Shown here in pieces: positions 35,045-44,021 of a stretch of DNA of 64,000 bases. Origin of the DNA: RGIG2041 sp045537695 (GTDB taxonomy: Bacteria > Bacillota > Clostridia > UBA1381 > UMGS1253); the NCBI GenBank assembly GCA_045537695.1, contig JAZSQB010000023.1, forward strand, positions 1-64,000, in the 5' to 3' direction. How positions within the stretch are numbered: position 1 is the stretch's first letter; each line of letters begins with the position of its first letter. Made by a program: the position numbers and the translations under genes. The notes beneath the pieces are model-generated. The model saw nothing but the letters and a program-made list of their open reading frames with translations, was not told the origin of the DNA and did no database searches.

Positions 35045-35725
35045 TTATCGACCAGTAGCCGTAAGCATAACAATCGGCGTTTTCAGCATAATTTTCAAGT
35101 CATTTAAGTAAGTTCTTGTCTGTATGTATTCGATATCCATTTCAACCCATTGTTCAAACGGAATATCATTTCTGTTTTTGGAAATCTGCCAAGTACAGGT
35201 AATGCCAGGTGTAACCAACAGGCGTAGCTTTTGATAGTCTGTGTAATATTGCACTTCTCTCGGTAGGGGCGGTCTAGGACCAACCAAGGTCATATCGCCT
35301 TTTAATACATTGAAGAACTGCATAAGTTCATCCAGCGATACTTTTCTTAAAAACTTACCGACTCTTGTGATACGGGGATCATCCTTTATTTTAAATACAG
35401 GACCATCCATTTCATTTTGCTTTGCAAGTGCATCTATCATCTTGTCAGCGTTTGCGCGCATGGTTCTGAACTTATACATATAAAACTCTTTGCCATGCCG
35501 ACCGACTCTGATTTGCTTATAGAAAGGTCCGGCGCTTGGATCGTCAATCACGATCACAATGGCAATCACAAACATCAACGGTAAGAAAAACAACAAAATC
35601 AAGGTTGCAAAAAAAATGTCAAATAGCCTTTTCTGCTTCCAAAAGGTTGCGTAGGATTTTTCAATAATTGCCTCCAACTTTTCTCTGGTTTTTTCATCGA
35701 CTTTTTCCTGTTCAATATAAGGCAT
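35045..35725 (-). CDS. initiating sugar transferase (undecaprenyl-phosphate phosphoglycosyl transferase)
   Basis: A 226-residue member of the bacterial sugar transferase family (monotopic PGT), which starts each repeat unit by moving sugar-1-phosphate to undecaprenyl phosphate. A single re-entrant hydrophobic helix (DIFFATLILLFFLPLMFV region, ~35-58) is followed by YKFRTMR, SLDELMQFFNVLKGDMTLVGPRPPLP (catalytic Asp-Glu) and TPGITCTWQI. It is the short form without the extra N-terminal membrane domain of WcaJ. The ATG shares one base with the stop of the YdjC-like gene. It defines the locus as Wzx/Wzy-type. Confidence 0.93.
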   Translation of the reverse strand: MPYIEQEKVDEKTREKLEAIIEKSYATFWKQKRLFDIFFATLILLFFLPLMFVIAIVIVIDDPSAGPFYKQIRVGRHGKEFYMYKFRTMRANADKMIDALAKQNEMDGPVFKIKDDPRITRVGKFLRKVSLDELMQFFNVLKGDMTLVGPRPPLPREVQYYTDYQKLRLLVTPGITCTWQISKNRNDIPFEQWVEMDIEYIQTRTYLNDLKIMLKTPIVMLTATGR

Positions 35726-36591
35726 TACACACACACTTCTTCCACTACTATTTTCATTACAGAATCAAATTCAGTTTTTCTTTCTTTTGCTAAATAAAAT
35801 TTTTCAAAAATTATATTTTTTTCTTTCCAATCGGCGCACGCTTTTGTGTAACCCGGATGGAATAAAACTTCTAAGTCTCTTCCGCATTTTACTGCAAGCT
35901 TTTTATATTTCGGCAAAATCTTACTGACTCTTTCTGCGTCCATTTTTCCCGAAAAAAGGATGCCGAAAAAATACGCAGTAGGTATCTTATATTTCTTTGC
36001 CTGCTTTTTATTCAGCAACCATAAGAATTTCAGTAGCCATTGTTTTATAACATTAACCGCGCTGTAAGTAAAATACAGAGACGGGGTGCTGATAAACGGC
36101 AAGACCGGCTCTGCCGGAATGCGCATATACTGCAAATCAATTTTTTCATCCTGTAAAACCTGTAACAAGGCTTTAAATACTGCCGGAATCATATGCGTAT
36201 GCTGATGGCTATCAACGCAAAACGCGGCATCCGGTGGCAAAATACTTTTCCAATACAGCACCTGCGCCTTGATTTCTGTGTACACCTGCGCTTTGAACCG
36301 CTTTGAACAAAACAAGCTACGCAAAAACAGTCCGCCAAAGGTATGCTTAAAACTTCCGTTTGGATGTGCTAGCATCCCAACTTCGTCGGCAGGCGCCATA
36401 CACTTACCTTCTACGAGGTTTAGATGCAGCGAAAGCCGGATGTTTTTATCCTTTTGCACTTCACGCAAATCCACCTTGTCCAAATTCGGAAATACGCTTA
36501 CTTTATTTAATGCACCTGTATCTATGCACTGTTGTATATGTTTAGACGTGCCGGAGCACAATCCGTAATCATCTGCACAAAAATAAATCAC
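35725..36591 (-). CDS. YdjC/ChbG-like carbohydrate deacetylase
   Basis: A 288-residue protein of the YdjC family, metal-dependent deacetylases that remove N-acetyl groups from oligosaccharides. Metal and active-site motifs are present: CADDYG (5-10), LHLNLVEG and DSHQHTHM. It starts at GTG 36591 with AGAAGGTG upstream, directly after the stop of the GtrII gene. In this setting it may deacetylate a lipid-linked intermediate or the finished polymer, giving cationic sugars; that role is inference. Confidence 0.85.
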   Translation of the reverse strand: MIYFCADDYGLCSGTSKHIQQCIDTGALNKVSVFPNLDKVDLREVQKDKNIRLSLHLNLVEGKCMAPADEVGMLAHPNGSFKHTFGGLFLRSLFCSKRFKAQVYTEIKAQVLYWKSILPPDAAFCVDSHQHTHMIPAVFKALLQVLQDEKIDLQYMRIPAEPVLPFISTPSLYFTYSAVNVIKQWLLKFLWLLNKKQAKKYKIPTAYFFGILFSGKMDAERVSKILPKYKKLAVKCGRDLEVLFHPGYTKACADWKEKNIIFEKFYLAKERKTEFDSVMKIVVEEVCV

Positions 36592-38160
36592 TTACTTTTC
36601 ACCTTCTGCACTGAGCTTAACTATGATTGTGTCTTCTAAAACCGCTACGCACCCATTCATCGGCCACAGCGGCATCGCTTGTACTTCCGGACTCTGTGCA
36701 AGCATTTGCTTTTCTTCGCCGCTGACAAAGTCATAGTGCTTGTCGCAATAATCATTCAGCGCACTACACCATACGCTCTGTCCAACGGTTTCATCATCCG
36801 CGCGCAGTATATATCCTTCGGTGATGCCTGTGATATCCGGCGTCAGATTGACGCTATAGTCTTCACTGTTATCCAAAGCACCAAGCACAAGAATCTTCTC
36901 GCACTTCTCCGCGCCCGGTATGCGGTCAATTCTGTCCGCCAGGCGCATCAGAACGCCATAGGATTTTTCATAGGCAATTTGTGCTTTATGGTAGCTTACA
37001 TTCGCAATAACAACCTGGTTTGCAATAATGCCGAGGGTAAGCAATAGTACAAGCCAGCATTTTGCGTGCGCATGCCACTGCACTGTATCTGTGCCGCGCT
37101 CATAGAGCACGATGAAAAACAAATAAAATACCGCATAGCCCATCAGCATCAGATTGTGATAGTCCACACCGGCGTTTACAAATGCCAGTGCGCCTGCGCC
37201 CACGATGAGCATAACGCTTAGAATTGCGAGAAAGAAAATATTCGCCGGCTTTTTATAAAGCTGATGCACTACAATATATTTAATGTAGTGCGCCAGTGTA
37301 ACCACTACAAGGCAGGCATTTAAAACCACATATACATTCACCCCTTCAGAGATATCAAAAAAGCAGTCCAAAAACGTTTCTTTGATCGCATACAACGAAC
37401 CAAGTATATTAATGCTCGACAGCGATGCCGATGTATTGATACCCTGATAATCCAAAAGCGTTGTCGAAAAAATACTGAGCAGAATTTTTAGAATGACTGC
37501 ATAGAAAACTACGCCAAGCACGCCCGAAAAAAGCATCCATAAGCTTTTTTTAAAAACGGTGCCAAAAGGCGCGTGCTGATAAATAATCTCATCAATCAGC
37601 TTGAGGAGTACAAGCATAATGGTCACGGTAATATACGCCTGATAAATACCGCACGCCAGAGCAACAAGTACAGAGGCAAGTATGTAATTCGGCTTTTCCT
37701 GCGTCATAAAGACGGCTGCAAGCGTGGCAAGGAAAAAAGCGATACTGTAGCCGTCGGCTACATAGTTATACATCATAACCGAGGTAACCGTCGGAAACGA
37801 TACCAGGACGGCGCCGATTAAAAACGCCGTAATATTCTTCTCTGCATTGAGGATTCTGCAAACGCATACCGCGCCGAGCGCGTGAAACACAATTGCGACT
37901 ATGCCGTTTAAAAACGGCAAATCGTAAAACGATGTAAAGGAGCAAGCCACCGGCAAAAACCATCTGCCGAGCCCAAGCATATTCTGCGCATCGTAGCGAA
38001 ACACCAACGAATCCCAGTTCGGCAGCCAGCCGGTGATTTTATATAAATGTGCAAGCAGTCCTACCAGTATGGCTGCAAAAAAACAGACCTTCCACTGCGG
38101 CAGAATCGCATCATTGAATTTTTTCAATACCTTTTCCGGCAAACTTACCACTCCAGCCAT
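36592..38160 (-). CDS. GtrII-type glucosyltransferase, polytopic membrane protein
   Basis: A 522-residue protein with about ten to eleven membrane segments and a C-terminal ~110-residue soluble tail. The N-terminal GWLPNWDSLVFRYDAQNMLGLGRWFLP segment and the YNYVADGYSIAFFLA loop match the GtrII family, which adds glucosyl groups from polyprenyl-phosphate-glucose to a growing polymer on the outer face. GtrA and GtrB-like proteins are encoded elsewhere in the locus. The start is uncertain: ATG 38160 overlaps the GT32 gene by 16 bases, while GTG 38151 or TTG 38142 are alternatives. Confidence 0.83.
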   Translation of the reverse strand: MAGVVSLPEKVLKKFNDAILPQWKVCFFAAILVGLLAHLYKITGWLPNWDSLVFRYDAQNMLGLGRWFLPVACSFTSFYDLPFLNGIVAIVFHALGAVCVCRILNAEKNITAFLIGAVLVSFPTVTSVMMYNYVADGYSIAFFLATLAAVFMTQEKPNYILASVLVALACGIYQAYITVTIMLVLLKLIDEIIYQHAPFGTVFKKSLWMLFSGVLGVVFYAVILKILLSIFSTTLLDYQGINTSASLSSINILGSLYAIKETFLDCFFDISEGVNVYVVLNACLVVVTLAHYIKYIVVHQLYKKPANIFFLAILSVMLIVGAGALAFVNAGVDYHNLMLMGYAVFYLFFIVLYERGTDTVQWHAHAKCWLVLLLTLGIIANQVVIANVSYHKAQIAYEKSYGVLMRLADRIDRIPGAEKCEKILVLGALDNSEDYSVNLTPDITGITEGYILRADDETVGQSVWCSALNDYCDKHYDFVSGEEKQMLAQSPEVQAMPLWPMNGCVAVLEDTIIVKLSAEGEK

Positions 38161-38879
38161 TTGAATATATGCAAAAACTTCCCATACAGCTTGTCATACA
38201 GCTTTACGCCAATCAATCGTTTCATAAACAGCGTTCTTTTCGCCGCCGGCGAAATCCAGGATGCGCAAAAATGATGTATGGAATATGTATTTTTCGTTAT
38301 TTTCTTCTTCCCTGTGTAATACTTCATCGGGCAAAGATACTCTTCCGGCAACACACGAATATCCATAAAAATCTGATCCTGCTTAGAAATATCCATACCA
38401 AGCGCTTGCATTGTTTTTGTGTTTCTGTCCGGGCACGGCAACAAATCATAGGTGCCGTCCGGCAGTAAAAACGAGATATTGTCATAATCTGCAAGCAATG
38501 CACCAATCAGTGCATTTCCTTGTTCGCAGGCAAAACCAAGTCCGGTGGAAATCACACCGTTGTCGTCAAAGCCCATATAGCCGCTTTCTTCCAGCAACTT
38601 GTCAATCGGCTTTAAAAGCTCCACATCAGTGTCCATATAAACGCCGCCCGACTCATAGAGCACTTTAAGCCTTGCAAAATCGCTTACAAACGCCCACTTG
38701 CCGGCTTCGTATGCTTCTTTGGCATATCGGTTCTGATTTATATCAAAATTTTCTTCGTTAATGCAAACAATTTCGTAATCGGGGCAATACTTTTTCCAGC
38801 TTGCAATGCACTTTTCGGCAAGCGCCGGCATTTTGCCTTTTCCAAACCAGCAATAGTAAATGACTTTCGGAATACGCAT
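38145..38879 (-). CDS. glycosyltransferase family 32 (capsular polysaccharide type)
   Basis: A 244-residue transferase of the OCH1/GT32 group. Visible are the start IPKVIYYCWFGKGKMP, the WAFVSDFARLKVLYESGG block and the donor-binding DxD in YMDTDVE. The C-terminal region is basic and carries the HHFCASW segment typical of the family. Stop and start share a base with the flippase gene (TAATG). Donor and linkage are unknown. Confidence 0.9.
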   Translation of the reverse strand: MRIPKVIYYCWFGKGKMPALAEKCIASWKKYCPDYEIVCINEENFDINQNRYAKEAYEAGKWAFVSDFARLKVLYESGGVYMDTDVELLKPIDKLLEESGYMGFDDNGVISTGLGFACEQGNALIGALLADYDNISFLLPDGTYDLLPCPDRNTKTMQALGMDISKQDQIFMDIRVLPEEYLCPMKYYTGKKKITKNTYSIHHFCASWISPAAKRTLFMKRLIGVKLYDKLYGKFLHIFKWLEW

Positions 38880-40381
38880 TACTCTTCCTTCCCCCTGTAG
38901 AATTCAAAAATCGTTTTAAACGCAGATTTATGAAATACGAAATTCACAAGCACGAACAATGCCACAATCCAAACAGTATGAAGCACGCCATACAGCAAGA
39001 GTTTCCAAAAAGAAACATTGCTGAACGCATCGACATAGAATATCGCCATTACCGCCGCAAAGACCGCAGCGTTTACAAGCACAATTTTATAGGTACACAT
39101 CCGGCTTCTGCCCAGTATATGCCGATTGGTATAGCCAATGGTCACAATACCGCGATACAAAAGCGCCGCAATGGTGCCAAAGATGGCGCCGCATATGCCC
39201 ATATACCAAATCCCTGCGACAGAAAGCGTAATGTTAATTACCATTTCCCAACTTGCGTGCGAACGTGTTTTTTCAAAGCCGCCCGCATATTCAATCACGC
39301 CGTTCACCGGCAGTTTGGCATTTGCAACCAAATTCATAAGCACAAAGAGCAGCACCAAAAATGTATTGGTGTATTCCGCGTCATTTATGCCGTTTGTATA
39401 AATCTGTATCAGCGGCAGTAAAAACACTGCCATCAGCGTATAAATGATGTAGGTTCCCATAATATAGAACGTTTCGTACGCATGAAACAAGCGATCAAAC
39501 TTCACTCTATCAATATAAAACATCTGCCCCAAAGCAAAGGTAAACGACGAAACAACGCTCGTTATAAAGGTCTGCACCTGCGAAAAAAATATGTTATAGA
39601 TGGCATAGATGCTTGCCGCCTCAAAACCGCAAAGCGCAGAAATTAAAATCACATCGGTATTATTAAACACCATTCCCGAAAGCTGATGCACCAAAACCGA
39701 ATTTTTCTGCGAAATAGCGTCAAAATCGGGCTTTGCTTTTAAATCCAGCCACTTGTATCTGCGTTTTGCATAGAAATACAAAAACACAAGCTGTGCCATA
39801 TAAATGATGCAGTATACCAACTGAATCAGAATCAGGCTGTCCGACAAAATCAAAACAAGGATTTTACCCACGTTGGATGCGAGCTGCAAGACGGTTTCGG
39901 CATTGTTTAATATATACTTTCTGCCGTCCACTTCCATCAGTATTCTGTATTTAGCCTGCACAAAATAACTAAACAGTGCCGGCAAAGCCGTTAAAATAAT
40001 CAGGAAAAATACTGTATGGCTGTCAATCGATGTCGGAATAACATACGCATATACAACCGCAATCGCCAGTACAATCGCAAGGTAGATAACTCCAGTTTTT
40101 ATATAGTAAGCGTGTGTTGCCGAAAGGACTTCGCTTGCACGCTTATAATCCTGCTTACCGATTCGTTTATACAACGCCTGTGTTGTCGCAAGCCCTACCC
40201 CTGCTTCTAAAAGGCACATATATGTAAAAATTTGCTTGATGGTGGAAAGTACACCGTTGACTTCCGAGCCGAAATTTTCCAGATACAATCTCGGCAAAAG
40301 AAAGCTGAGCGATATGAGCACAATCTGATATATGAGCGACGATATCAGGTTGTTTTTTATTCTGGAATCTTTATTCGCCAT
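38879..40381 (-). CDS. polysaccharide flippase Wzx
   Basis: A 500-residue protein of the MATE/PST superfamily with about fourteen membrane segments. The start LISSLIYQIVLISLSFLLPRLYL and the FGSEVNGVLSTIKQIF block are typical of O-antigen/capsule flippases. It would move the undecaprenyl-linked repeat unit to the outer face for the Wzy protein. GGAGGTGG precedes the ATG. It follows the acetyltransferase gene after 24 bases. Confidence 0.9.
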   Translation of the reverse strand: MANKDSRIKNNLISSLIYQIVLISLSFLLPRLYLENFGSEVNGVLSTIKQIFTYMCLLEAGVGLATTQALYKRIGKQDYKRASEVLSATHAYYIKTGVIYLAIVLAIAVVYAYVIPTSIDSHTVFFLIILTALPALFSYFVQAKYRILMEVDGRKYILNNAETVLQLASNVGKILVLILSDSLILIQLVYCIIYMAQLVFLYFYAKRRYKWLDLKAKPDFDAISQKNSVLVHQLSGMVFNNTDVILISALCGFEAASIYAIYNIFFSQVQTFITSVVSSFTFALGQMFYIDRVKFDRLFHAYETFYIMGTYIIYTLMAVFLLPLIQIYTNGINDAEYTNTFLVLLFVLMNLVANAKLPVNGVIEYAGGFEKTRSHASWEMVINITLSVAGIWYMGICGAIFGTIAALLYRGIVTIGYTNRHILGRSRMCTYKIVLVNAAVFAAVMAIFYVDAFSNVSFWKLLLYGVLHTVWIVALFVLVNFVFHKSAFKTIFEFYRGKEE

Positions 40382-40405
40382 ACCGCCACCTCCGTACAGA
40401 CGCTT

Positions 40406-40966
40406 TTAAACACAGTTGCAAATATAATCTGCAGTTGCATTTTCTTTCAGAATGATTTTGCCTGGGTTGCCTATCACAATGCTGTGCGCCGGCACATCGA
40501 AATTTACATAGGTCAGCGGCGCAATCAAAACATCGCTGCCGATATGTACATTGCCGACAATAACGGCGTTGGTGCCGATCCAGCAACAATCGCCAATCAC
40601 CGGCGTTCCCTTCCGCTTACCGCGGTTTTCCATACCGATGGTTACCCCTGTACCGATATTGATATTTTTTCCAAGCTTTGCATCCGGGTGAATAATCACA
40701 CGCCCGAGATGCCCGATATACAAGCCTTCCCCGATACTCGTTCTTGCCGGAATCTGAATTTGCGTCTTGTTAGACATATGCATCAGGCGAAGCATATACA
40801 AAAGCTTCAGCGGCAAAAACTTGCAACTATTGGCTTTGCGCAATACAGATATGTACTTAATTTCAAGCGGTCTGAAAACTTTTTTTAAAAACGGCTCGCC
40901 GCTTTCACCGTAATATCTGTATAAATCCTTTTTAAAAACACTGTTCATAGCCAAAATCTCTCTCAT
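40406..40966 (-). CDS. hexapeptide-repeat acetyltransferase (serine acetyltransferase-like)
   Basis: A 186-residue left-handed beta-helix protein with an N-terminal helical part (~1-65) and hexapeptide turns from residue ~75 (IGEGLYIGHLGRVIIHPDAKLGKNINIGTGVTIG). The His in IGHLG and the late GNPGKII loop agree with CysE/WcaB-type acyltransferases of capsule loci, so it more likely acetylates a sugar than serine. Its ATG overlaps the stop of gtrA (ATGA), with GAGGG upstream. Confidence 0.87.
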   Translation of the reverse strand: MREILAMNSVFKKDLYRYYGESGEPFLKKVFRPLEIKYISVLRKANSCKFLPLKLLYMLRLMHMSNKTQIQIPARTSIGEGLYIGHLGRVIIHPDAKLGKNINIGTGVTIGMENRGKRKGTPVIGDCCWIGTNAVIVGNVHIGSDVLIAPLTYVNFDVPAHSIVIGNPGKIILKENATADYICNCV

Positions 40967-41337
40967 TTGCCCTCAAGGCATAATTTTCTTGTGATAAAAT
41001 TGTAAATGAGCACGAGCGCGGTTGCCAGAATTTTGATAAACAGGTAATGCCAAGCCGTAAACGTTACGCCTGCCCATAAAATGATTTCATTTAACACCAG
41101 ACCACCTGCGCTGAGCACAAAAAACAAGACAAATTCCTTAATTTTACTTTGTTTTTTGCTTTTAAAAACAAAGGTCATGCTTAAAATATAGTTTACGATT
41201 ACCGAAACACAAAACGCAATTGCCGCGGCGAGCAATATATCAACGTGCAAAAGCTCCTTTAAGCCGACAAGCACGCCAAAATCCACAATCGTAGCAATAA
41301 CGCCCACGATGCCAAAACGAATCAATTGTCGTATCAT
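40963..41337 (-). CDS. GtrA family membrane protein
   Basis: A 124-residue protein with four membrane segments, typical of GtrA, thought to flip polyprenyl-phosphate-glucose. The start MIRQLIRFGIVGVIATIVDFGVL is the family signature. I use ATG 41337, with GAGGTG upstream. The frame is open 38 codons further, but that part encodes the interspersed palindromic repeat described next and is not protein. It completes a Gtr set with the GtrB-like protein and GtrII in this locus. Confidence 0.88.
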   Translation of the reverse strand: MIRQLIRFGIVGVIATIVDFGVLVGLKELLHVDILLAAAIAFCVSVIVNYILSMTFVFKSKKQSKIKEFVLFFVLSAGGLVLNEIILWAGVTFTAWHYLFIKILATALVLIYNFITRKLCLEGK

Positions 41338-41372
41338 TTTGCGTTTCACCTCACGTATAGCAGCCGGATAGA

Positions 41373-41455
41373 ATGTAAAACATAGGCTAATTTTACAATC
41401 CCTCAGTCTTTTGCTTCGCAAAATCCAGCTCCCTTTACACAAGGGAGCCATTTAT
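41373..41455. repeat. interspersed palindromic repeat unit (REP/MITE-like)
   Basis: On the minus strand: GGCTCCCTTGTG-TAAAGGGAGC forms a perfect stem, followed by TTTTGC-GAAGCAAAA and GACTGAGGGATTGTAAAA, with a last TGTAAAA...TTTTACA hairpin. Units of this GGCTCCCTT...GACTGAGGGATTG form are, as I recall, scattered between genes of gut Clostridia. It separates the cyclase gene from the rest of the locus and may trim or attenuate the transcript. Confidence 0.65.
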
Positions 41456-41481
41456 ATGCGCGCAATTAGACTGCAGCATAC

Positions 41482-43782
41482 TTATTCCTTGGAAAACACC
41501 CAAAGCGTTTCCTTGACATCATCTTTGTCATTCGACAGATTATAAACGCTGAGAATCACAGTTTCGCCATCTGTCTTTTTATACGTGATGGACGGCACTT
41601 TGCCCTCGGCAATCTGCCGTTTAATCGCATCGTAATTCAAAAAGCTCATAACCGCTCTGCGGAAATCCGCCTGCACAGTGTCATCTATGTATTTTTTCAA
41701 CAGTTTGGAGAAATGCGCTTCGTCTTCTCTATACCCAAGATAGGACGGCATCAAAATGCGATACGCATTATCCGTTTCCAGCGACACTCTGTAAATACCG
41801 TTATAATGTTCTTTTAAAATGGAAATCATTGTATCGATTTCGCGGATACCGGTCTTGACCTGACTAAACTCTTTCTCCTCATCCTTCGAAACAACTACAT
41901 TTTCCTTATTCTGATAGTACTGCGCTTTCGCTTCATACATTCTGATTTCCGCTTCGCGCACCATTTCTTCACAGCTTGCATGGCGCGTTCTAAAGGACAT
42001 ACCAATCGCTACGTGATATCCCTTTACAGCCAGTTGCTCGACAAAGATTCCAATTTTCTTCTGAATGCGCGCCTGATCTGCCTTGGTCGTAAATACCAAA
42101 AATTCATCGCCACCCATACGGTATATCTTATGTCCGTAGAATACCTCTTTCAGCGAATTTGCAATATAGATAAGCATTTCATCGCCCGCTGCATGACCGT
42201 ACTTATTATTTCTAAGGTGCAGCTCGTTTACGTCGATATAGATGCAGGAAACCTCTTCCGGCTTTTCTGCATCCATCACCAAGCTATCCTTATTGTAGGA
42301 TACGCGGTTTAAGGCGCCGGTCAGGGAGTCCGTTGTTGCCGCAAGCTCCGTTCTGTTTAAGTGCTTTTTGTTGTACATTGCAATGGCAAAGCACGCAGCG
42401 ACATCTTCAATCAGCTTTCTTGTAAGCATACTTTTCTTGGTATTAATCGTACCCAAAATGCTTACATGATTGTTCTGGTTAGTCACAATAGCAAAAGATA
42501 TATCTTTAATCTCATGCTTTACAAGGAAGTTATATAACTTCTCATTCGTTTGTAAAAGATGCTTATTCGGCAGAATACGCATAAAACCGTTTGTGAGCTG
42601 GTTGTTGTTATATAGATTTGCCGCGTATCTGAAAAGCTCCGCGTGGAAATACATTCTATCCTCGCCGATTAAAAGTTTTTCTTTCAAAGCAGGCTTGATA
42701 TAGAAATAATCCTCACCGTCGGTGTCCGCAAAGAAAGCAGATCGTGCACCCGAAAATTCCTTGATATTTTTAATGGATTCCGTAATGTTTGTGTTCTTTT
42801 CATTGATTTCCAAAAGCAATTTTCTGATGCTTGCCGTACTCTCGTTTAACTTTCTTCTGTCTTTTACGCTTTTCATAACAATCTGCAGATAGACCACCAT
42901 GATTATAACCATCAGGAGAAAACTAACAAGCAGATTATTGGTGATTTGATGCGTTTCGGCAAACACCTGCGTCTCATAGCGGGCAAGCATAATGCCCCAG
43001 CCAAAATCTTCCATAATGGAATAATGCACATACAAGTCTTCTCCCGTGCGGATAGACTTAAACGAAGTAAAGCCTTTGTCTGTATTAACCAGTTCTTCAT
43101 AGGAATACCCGTCGTTATACTCACGATTCTTAAGCTGCGACAGCTCGCCCGGGTCCGCATCTATGGTATCAATGACAAACTTACCGGTTGCCTTATCGTA
43201 GACAAAAAGCTGCGCGTCCAATTCCTGCGCCATCAGATTATATTTTGCCGAAAGCGTTTTTAAATGCATAACGCCGTACAAAACGCCGACCGTCTGCCCG
43301 TTTACCTTAATCGGAACGGCACTTCTTACAATGTCACCGCCGAAGCCTGTCAGATCAGGCACGCGTCCGCTGATATACTCCCCGCGCGCCGCTTCTTCTG
43401 CAAAAGAAATTTTACCGTTTAAATCAACGCTGCCCATTTTTGTTACAAAAGTGTTATCCGCATTTAAGATGCCAACATTGGAAAACAGACCGATTGGCTT
43501 AAAAGAGTCAAACAAAAGGCTGTAGTTTTCCCCATCCGCATAAAGCTTGGCTGCAAAGTTTGCCATCGTCACGAGATTTTCGCGATCGGATTTTAGCTGC
43601 AGCGTAAGGTCATCCTTTATTTGTTTGGTCTGGATATGCAGCATTTCATACGCTTCATCCTCCGCAGAAAAGTAAAAGGAAGTGGCCGTAGCTAAAAACA
43701 CCACGCATATTAAAACAGCAGTGATAACCGTATATAAAACATTATTTTGTCTACGCTTATTTTGTTCATATGTAATTGGCAT
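41482..43782 (-). CDS. dCache-GAF-like-GGDEF diguanylate cyclase
   Basis: A 766-residue membrane sensor. It has a membrane segment at ~15-37, an extracellular double-Cache domain (~40-280), a second membrane segment (~283-303) and a GAF-like domain (~330-475). The GGDEF domain (~480-640) has DSLTGALNR, YIDVNELHLRNNKYGHAAGDE and an intact MGGDEF (GGDEF 557-561). The inhibitory RxxD is absent (Phe and His at the expected places). A further ~125-residue domain (640-766) looks PAS-like. It should make c-di-GMP in response to an outside ligand. It lies directly after the promoter at the head of the exopolysaccharide locus. Confidence 0.9.
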   Translation of the reverse strand: MPITYEQNKRRQNNVLYTVITAVLICVVFLATATSFYFSAEDEAYEMLHIQTKQIKDDLTLQLKSDRENLVTMANFAAKLYADGENYSLLFDSFKPIGLFSNVGILNADNTFVTKMGSVDLNGKISFAEEAARGEYISGRVPDLTGFGGDIVRSAVPIKVNGQTVGVLYGVMHLKTLSAKYNLMAQELDAQLFVYDKATGKFVIDTIDADPGELSQLKNREYNDGYSYEELVNTDKGFTSFKSIRTGEDLYVHYSIMEDFGWGIMLARYETQVFAETHQITNNLLVSFLLMVIIMVVYLQIVMKSVKDRRKLNESTASIRKLLLEINEKNTNITESIKNIKEFSGARSAFFADTDGEDYFYIKPALKEKLLIGEDRMYFHAELFRYAANLYNNNQLTNGFMRILPNKHLLQTNEKLYNFLVKHEIKDISFAIVTNQNNHVSILGTINTKKSMLTRKLIEDVAACFAIAMYNKKHLNRTELAATTDSLTGALNRVSYNKDSLVMDAEKPEEVSCIYIDVNELHLRNNKYGHAAGDEMLIYIANSLKEVFYGHKIYRMGGDEFLVFTTKADQARIQKKIGIFVEQLAVKGYHVAIGMSFRTRHASCEEMVREAEIRMYEAKAQYYQNKENVVVSKDEEKEFSQVKTGIREIDTMISILKEHYNGIYRVSLETDNAYRILMPSYLGYREDEAHFSKLLKKYIDDTVQADFRRAVMSFLNYDAIKRQIAEGKVPSITYKKTDGETVILSVYNLSNDKDDVKETLWVFSKE

Positions 43783-43831
43783 TTTATTACATCTTCTTTC
43801 TTAAATTTGTATATAAATACACCTATCTTAT

Positions 43832-43860
43832 ATTATACTATTTGTTCATTAATTTTTCAA
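43832..43860 (-). promoter_or_regulatory. sigma-A promoter of the cyclase/exopolysaccharide locus
   Basis: Minus strand: TTGAAA (43860-43855), 17-base spacer, TATAAT (43837-43832), ~50 bases before the cyclase start. It is the only strong promoter I found for this minus-strand run. Confidence 0.8.
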
Positions 43861-43950
43861 GAGTTTTTTTGTATAGGTTTATAATAGATATGCTATACTG
43901 CGGCATATTTTTACGAGTGAGCTCTCAACAAAATATTTCGGACAAAAAAA

Positions 43951-44021
43951 TACGGAAACTTTCCAAAATATGTTATAGTTAAGTAACATTACCAAACTAA
44001 ACAAAAATGGGTTTCCGTATA
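43951..44021. repeat. inverted repeat, possible insertion-sequence remnant
   Basis: ATACGGAAAC at 43951-43960 is repeated inverted as GTTTCCGTAT at 44012-44021, with 51 AT-rich bases between. Just after the right arm a short plus-strand frame (MQTIIQAILLIY) begins and runs into the spoVAE 3' end. No transposase is present. It may instead be a long-loop terminator for spoVAE. Confidence 0.4.

Noticed and set aside
41338..41451. N-terminal extension of GtrA (38 codons)
   Set aside because: The codons come from the palindromic repeat; the family start and a GAGGTG site fit ATG 41337.
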